Assembly (NCBI RefSeq): GCF_052857255.1
Contig: NC_135500.1
Span: 108,699,701 to 108,763,700 of the forward strand
Direction of reading: 5' to 3'
DNA length: 64,000 nucleotides
From: Amblyomma americanum
Taxonomy: Eukaryota > Arthropoda > Arachnida > Ixodida > Ixodidae
Part shown: positions 61,369 to 64,000 of the stretch, in pieces
Layout of the letters: each line of letters begins with the position of its first letter
Position numbering within the stretch: the first letter of the stretch is position 1
The notes under the pieces: model-generated
The model's database searches: none
The model's input: only the letters and a program-made list of their open reading frames with translations
Told to the model about the DNA's origin: nothing
Program-made: the position numbers and the translations under genes

Positions 61369-61675
61369 CGCCGCAGTGGCTCAGTGGTTAGCGCGCTCGA
61401 CTACTGATCCGGAGTTCCCGGGTTCGAACCCGACCGCGGCGCCTGCGTTTTTATGGAAGAAAAACGCTAAGGCGCCCGTGTGCTGGGCGATGTCAGTGCA
61501 CGTTAAAGATCCTCAGGTGGTCGAAATCATTCCGGAGCCCTCCACTACGGCACCTCATTCTTCCTTTCTTCTTTCACTCGCTCCTTTATCCCTTCCCTTA
61601 CGGTGCGATTCAGGTGTCCGCCGCAATGAGAGACAGATACTGCGCCATTTCCTTTCGCCGAAAACGAATTTAAAA
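61369..61675 (+). mobile_element. tRNA-derived SINE (Ruka-type), full length
   Basis: The head CGCCGCAGTGGCTCAGTGGT has the A box, and GGGTTCGAACCCGACCGCGG has a perfect B box. The body contains CAGTGCACGTTAAAGATCC and CCCTCCACTACGGCACCTC. The tail ends at GCCATTTCCTTTCGCCG. Confidence 0.92.
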
Positions 61676-61729
61676 AATCTTCCCAAAACCAAAACTCCCC
61701 CAAAACCAATTATTTATTATTTATTTAAC

Positions 61730-61858
61730 ATCGCACAGCGCACACGGGCGCCTTTGCGTTTCGCCTTCATCGAAACGCGGCCGCCGCGGTAGGGTTCGAA
61801 CCCGGGTACTCCGGATCAGTAGCCGAACGCTCTAACCACTAAGCCACCGTGGCCGGTG
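61730..61858 (-). mobile_element. SINE 5' half, inverted
   Basis: ACATCGCACAGCGCACACGG to the head complement GGGTTCGAACCCGGGTACTC and AACCACTAAGCCACCGTGGC. Confidence 0.88.
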
Positions 61859-62155
61859 ACTTGGGCAGCATGCTTGCCGATTTCGGCTCCCTTTCACCCA
61901 CCTAATTTCGGCCCCCTTTCACCCACTTAACTGTAGTTGTAAGCAGTCTCGTAAGTGCATGTATTTGTGTATCCACTTTTCCGGCGACTTTAAAAACTGG
62001 AACAGTGACCTGGGTTAAAGGTATATAAGACCACGACCGACTTAATTAGGGGGTAGTTAGTGGGATAGTTACTGCATCTTTCTTGACGCTCAAGGTACCA
62101 TGTTTTCATAAAGCGGGGCACGTGTGCACAGATCCCAGATTTGCGAATCACTGGG
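61859..62155. other. Spacer between SINEs
   Basis: Contains a short direct repeat (TTTCGGCTCCCTTTCACCCA and TTTCGGCCCCCTTTCACCCA near 61880-61920). Nothing else is visible. Confidence 0.5.
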
Positions 62156-62463
62156 CGCCCCGCCGCGGTGGCTCAGTGGTTAGGGCGCTCGACTACTGAT
62201 CCGGAGTTCCCGGGTTCGAACCCGACCGCGGCGGCTGCGTTTTTATGGAGGAAAAACGTTAAGGTGCCCGTGTGCTGTGCGATGTCAGTGCACGTTAAAG
62301 ATCCCCAGGTGGTCGAAATTATTCCGGAGCCCTCCACTACGGCACCTATTCTTCCTTCTTTCACTCCCTCCTTTATCCCTTCCCTTACGGCGCGGTTCAG
62401 GTGTCCAAAGATATATGAGACAGATACTGCGCCATTTCCTTTCCCCAAAAACCAATTATTATT
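62156..62463 (+). mobile_element. tRNA-derived SINE (Ruka-type), full length with target duplication
   Basis: Head GCCGCGGTGGCTCAGTGGTT, B box GGTTCGAACCCGACC, complete body, tail CCAAAAACCAATTATTATTA. It is flanked by a perfect 10-bp duplication AATCACTGGG (62146-62155 and 62464-62473). The tRNA-like head can pair its ends (GCCGCGG with CCGCGGC). This is the best-preserved copy in the window. Confidence 0.95.
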
Positions 62464-62483
62464 AATCACTGGGTTACAGTGAC

Positions 62484-62950
62484 TCGCCGCGGTGGCTCAG
62501 TGGTTAGAGCGCCCGACTACTGATCCGGAGTGCCCGGGTTCGAACCCAACCGCGGCGGCAGCGTTTCGATGGAGCATTTCGACTACCTGGGCATCTTTAA
62601 CGTGCACTGACATCGCACAGCACACGTGCGTCTTAGCGTTTTGCCTCCATAAAAACGCAGCCGCCGCGGTCGGGTTAGAACCCGGGAACTCCGGATCAGT
62701 AGCCGAGCGCCTCAGTGGCGGCTGCATTTTTATGGAGGCAAAACGCTAAGGCGCCCATGTACTGTGCGATGTCAGTGCACGTTAAAGATCCCCAGGTGGT
62801 CAAAATTATTCCGGAGCCCTCCACTACAGCACCTCTCTCTCTCTTTATTCATTCACTCCCTCCTTTATCCCTTACCTTGCGGCGCGGTTTAGGTTTCCAA
62901 CGATATATGAGACAGATACTGCGCCATTTCCTTTCCCCCAAAACCAATTA
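62484..62950. mobile_element. Mosaic of SINE pieces (plus, minus, plus)
   Basis: A plus-strand head (62484-62570) runs into an inverted 5' half (about 62570-62710) and then into a plus-strand body and tail (62711-62950). It looks like nested insertions or recombination among neighbouring copies. Confidence 0.85.
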
Positions 62951-62968
62951 TTATTATTGTTATTATTA

Positions 62969-63007
<39 letters not shown>
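62948..63007. repeat. TTA/TTG trinucleotide microsatellite
   Basis: About 20 copies of TTA with a few TTG, grown from the SINE 3' end CCAATTATTATT. Confidence 0.95.
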
Positions 63008-63039
63008 GCAGGAAGGCGCGTCTAGAGAATACGGTGCTT

Positions 63040-63180
63040 TTCCTTCACTTACGGCGCGGTTTGGGTGTCCATCGAGATATGTGACAGGCGTAATTTCCTT
63101 TCCTTAAAACCTTTCCTTAAATTTTCATTTTCCTTGCCTTACGGCGCGGTTCGGGTGTCCACCAAGATGTTTCCTTAATA
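63040..63180 (+). mobile_element. Two SINE tail fragments
   Basis: CTTACGGCGCGGTTTGGGTG and CTTACGGCGCGGTTCGGGTG occur about 85 bp apart, each followed by TCCACC/TCCATC-GAGAT-like sequence. Only 3' body parts are present. Confidence 0.7.
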
Positions 63181-63189
63181 ATAATAATA

Positions 63190-63495
63190 ATAATTGGTTT
63201 TTGGGGAAAGGAAATGGCGCAGTATCTGTCTCATATATCTTTGGACACCTGAACCGCGCCGTAAGGGAAGGGATAAAGGAGGGAGTGAAAGAAGAAAGGA
63301 AGAATAGGTGCCGTAGTGTAGGGCTCCGGAATAATTTCGACCACCTGGGGATCTTTAACGTGCACTGACATCGCACAGGACACGGGCGCCTTAGAGTTTT
63401 TGCTCCATAAAAACGCAGCCGCCGCGGTCGGGTTCGAACCCGGGAACTCCGGATCAGTAGTCGAGTGCCCTAACCACTGAGCCACCGCGGCGGGG
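63190..63495 (-). mobile_element. tRNA-derived SINE (Ruka-type), full length, inverted
   Basis: Tail AATAATTGGTTTTTGGGGAA at the left; body ATCTTTAACGTGCACTGACA; head complement GGGTTCGAACCCGGGAACTC and AACCACTGAGCCACCGCGGC at the right. Confidence 0.93.
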
Positions 63496-63559
63496 CTTTC
63501 CTTAAATTGTCTGGGCAAGGTTTCACTGCGAACGGACGATCGGTAGATTCCTTGACAAT

Positions 63560-63615
63560 GCTGCAACACGCAGTCGCGTCCTGCTGTTAAAGACGAAGCT
63601 TAAGCGTCCTCCTAT
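63560..63615. repeat. Dispersed repeat fragment (also at 40.5 kb)
   Basis: GTTAAAGACGAAGCTTAAGC then GTCCTCC here is the reverse complement of GGAGGACGCTTAAGCTTCGT at 40531-40550, and both are next to a GCGACAGCG/CGCAGTCGCG-like motif. Confidence 0.55.
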
Positions 63616-63624
63616 TTTTGTTTT

Positions 63625-63960
63625 TTGTTTTTGAGGAAAGGAAATCTCGGTGGACACCCAAATCGCGCCGTATGTGGAGGGAGGAATGTGGGAGTGAAAG
63701 AAGAAATAGAGAACGAGTAACCGTAGTGGAGGGCTTCGGAATAATTTCGACCAATCTCCGCCGTTCCTGTGCCATTAAGCCTGAGGTCATCATCATCATC
63801 ATTGTTATTTCGACCACCTTGGGATCTTTAAGGTGCACTGACATCGTACAGCCCGCGGGCGCCTTTGTGTTTCGCCTTCATCGAAACGCGGCCATCGCGG
63901 TCGGTATCGAACCCGGGTACACGGGCTCAATCCCGACCACAGCGGCCACGTTTCCGCTTT
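63625..63960 (-). mobile_element. SINE, inverted, with a 53-bp LINE-tail insertion
   Basis: Tail GAGGAAAGGAAATCTCGGTG at the left and the head complement GGTATCGAACCCGGGTAC at the right. The body is interrupted at 63754-63806 by a LINE-like tail with TCATCATCATCATC, flanked by the duplication ATTTCGACCA (63744-63753 and 63807-63816). Confidence 0.82.
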
Positions 63961-64000
63961 TTTCGTTTTCCACGCGAAGAAAATCTCCTGAAGGTGTGGG

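Noticed and set aside
62159..62235. Possible true tRNA gene (A and B boxes, pairing ends)
   Set aside because: The head is followed directly by the conserved SINE body, recurs many times in the window, and has an imperfect anticodon stem.
61376..63569. Repeated ORFs containing [24 protein letters not shown] sequence
   Set aside because: They are translations of the tRNA-like SINE heads and bodies. This artefact peptide is common in automated annotations of tick genomes.
1..64000. CRISPR arrays, bacterial operons, phage genes or a new defence system
   Set aside because: The repeats found are transposons, microsatellites or a minisatellite. No spacer-repeat arrays and no prokaryotic gene organisation are present.

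Overview
This is eukaryotic DNA, almost certainly from an ixodid (hard) tick. There are long introns, GT-AG splice sites, many tRNA-headed SINEs of the Ruka type described from hard ticks, LINE pol remnants and several kinds of DNA-transposon relic. No bacterial features are present. The species cannot be named from the sequence alone.

One host gene spans most of the window on the minus strand. It is a member of the TMCC family (transmembrane and coiled-coil domain proteins; Drosophila relative: Dementin). I could join nine coding exons by hand: 52785-52955, 38660-38876, 36088-36319, 32842-32907, 23426-23756, 17905-17970, 11497-11652, 8253-8437 and 8005-8125. All junctions have GT-AG sites and compatible phases. 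A candidate first coding exon (58261-58308) and an alternative 5' exon (donor at 60732/60733) complete the model at about 508-530 residues. The product would be an ER-type membrane protein with a long cytosolic coiled-coil part and two C-terminal membrane helices. A likely 3' UTR runs from 8004 towards a poly(A) signal near 5803.

Region by region. 1-615: end of a LINE reverse-transcriptase ORF (minus). 772-5439: a complete but dead Ty3/gypsy LTR retrotransposon (plus) with perfect 5-bp target duplications. 5445-8004: probable TMCC 3' UTR. 8005-60.9 kb: TMCC exons separated by introns full of transposons. These include a Tc1-like fragment (9.3 kb), a 1.2-kb foldback element (13.7-14.9 kb), small inverted-repeat elements (15.6, 18.8, 44.8, 48.0 and 52.1 kb), a degenerate minisatellite (20.1 kb), a local duplication (24.0 and 25.0 kb), an orphan exon of a copper-transporting P-type ATPase (27.7 kb), three pogo/Tigger-like elements (28.4, 31.2 and 36.9 kb), two LINE C-termini (30.3 and 39.2 kb) and two TTAA-flanked elements (40.8 and 56.6 kb). 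61.0-64.0 kb: a dense cluster of SINE copies in both orientations, directly upstream of the gene.

I see no new defence, biosynthetic or regulatory system. The best leads are the orphan ATPase exon with a GC splice donor, the apparent absence of a conserved TMCC block at a symmetric phase-2 junction, the candidate alternative TMCC first exons, and several structurally well-bounded transposons.
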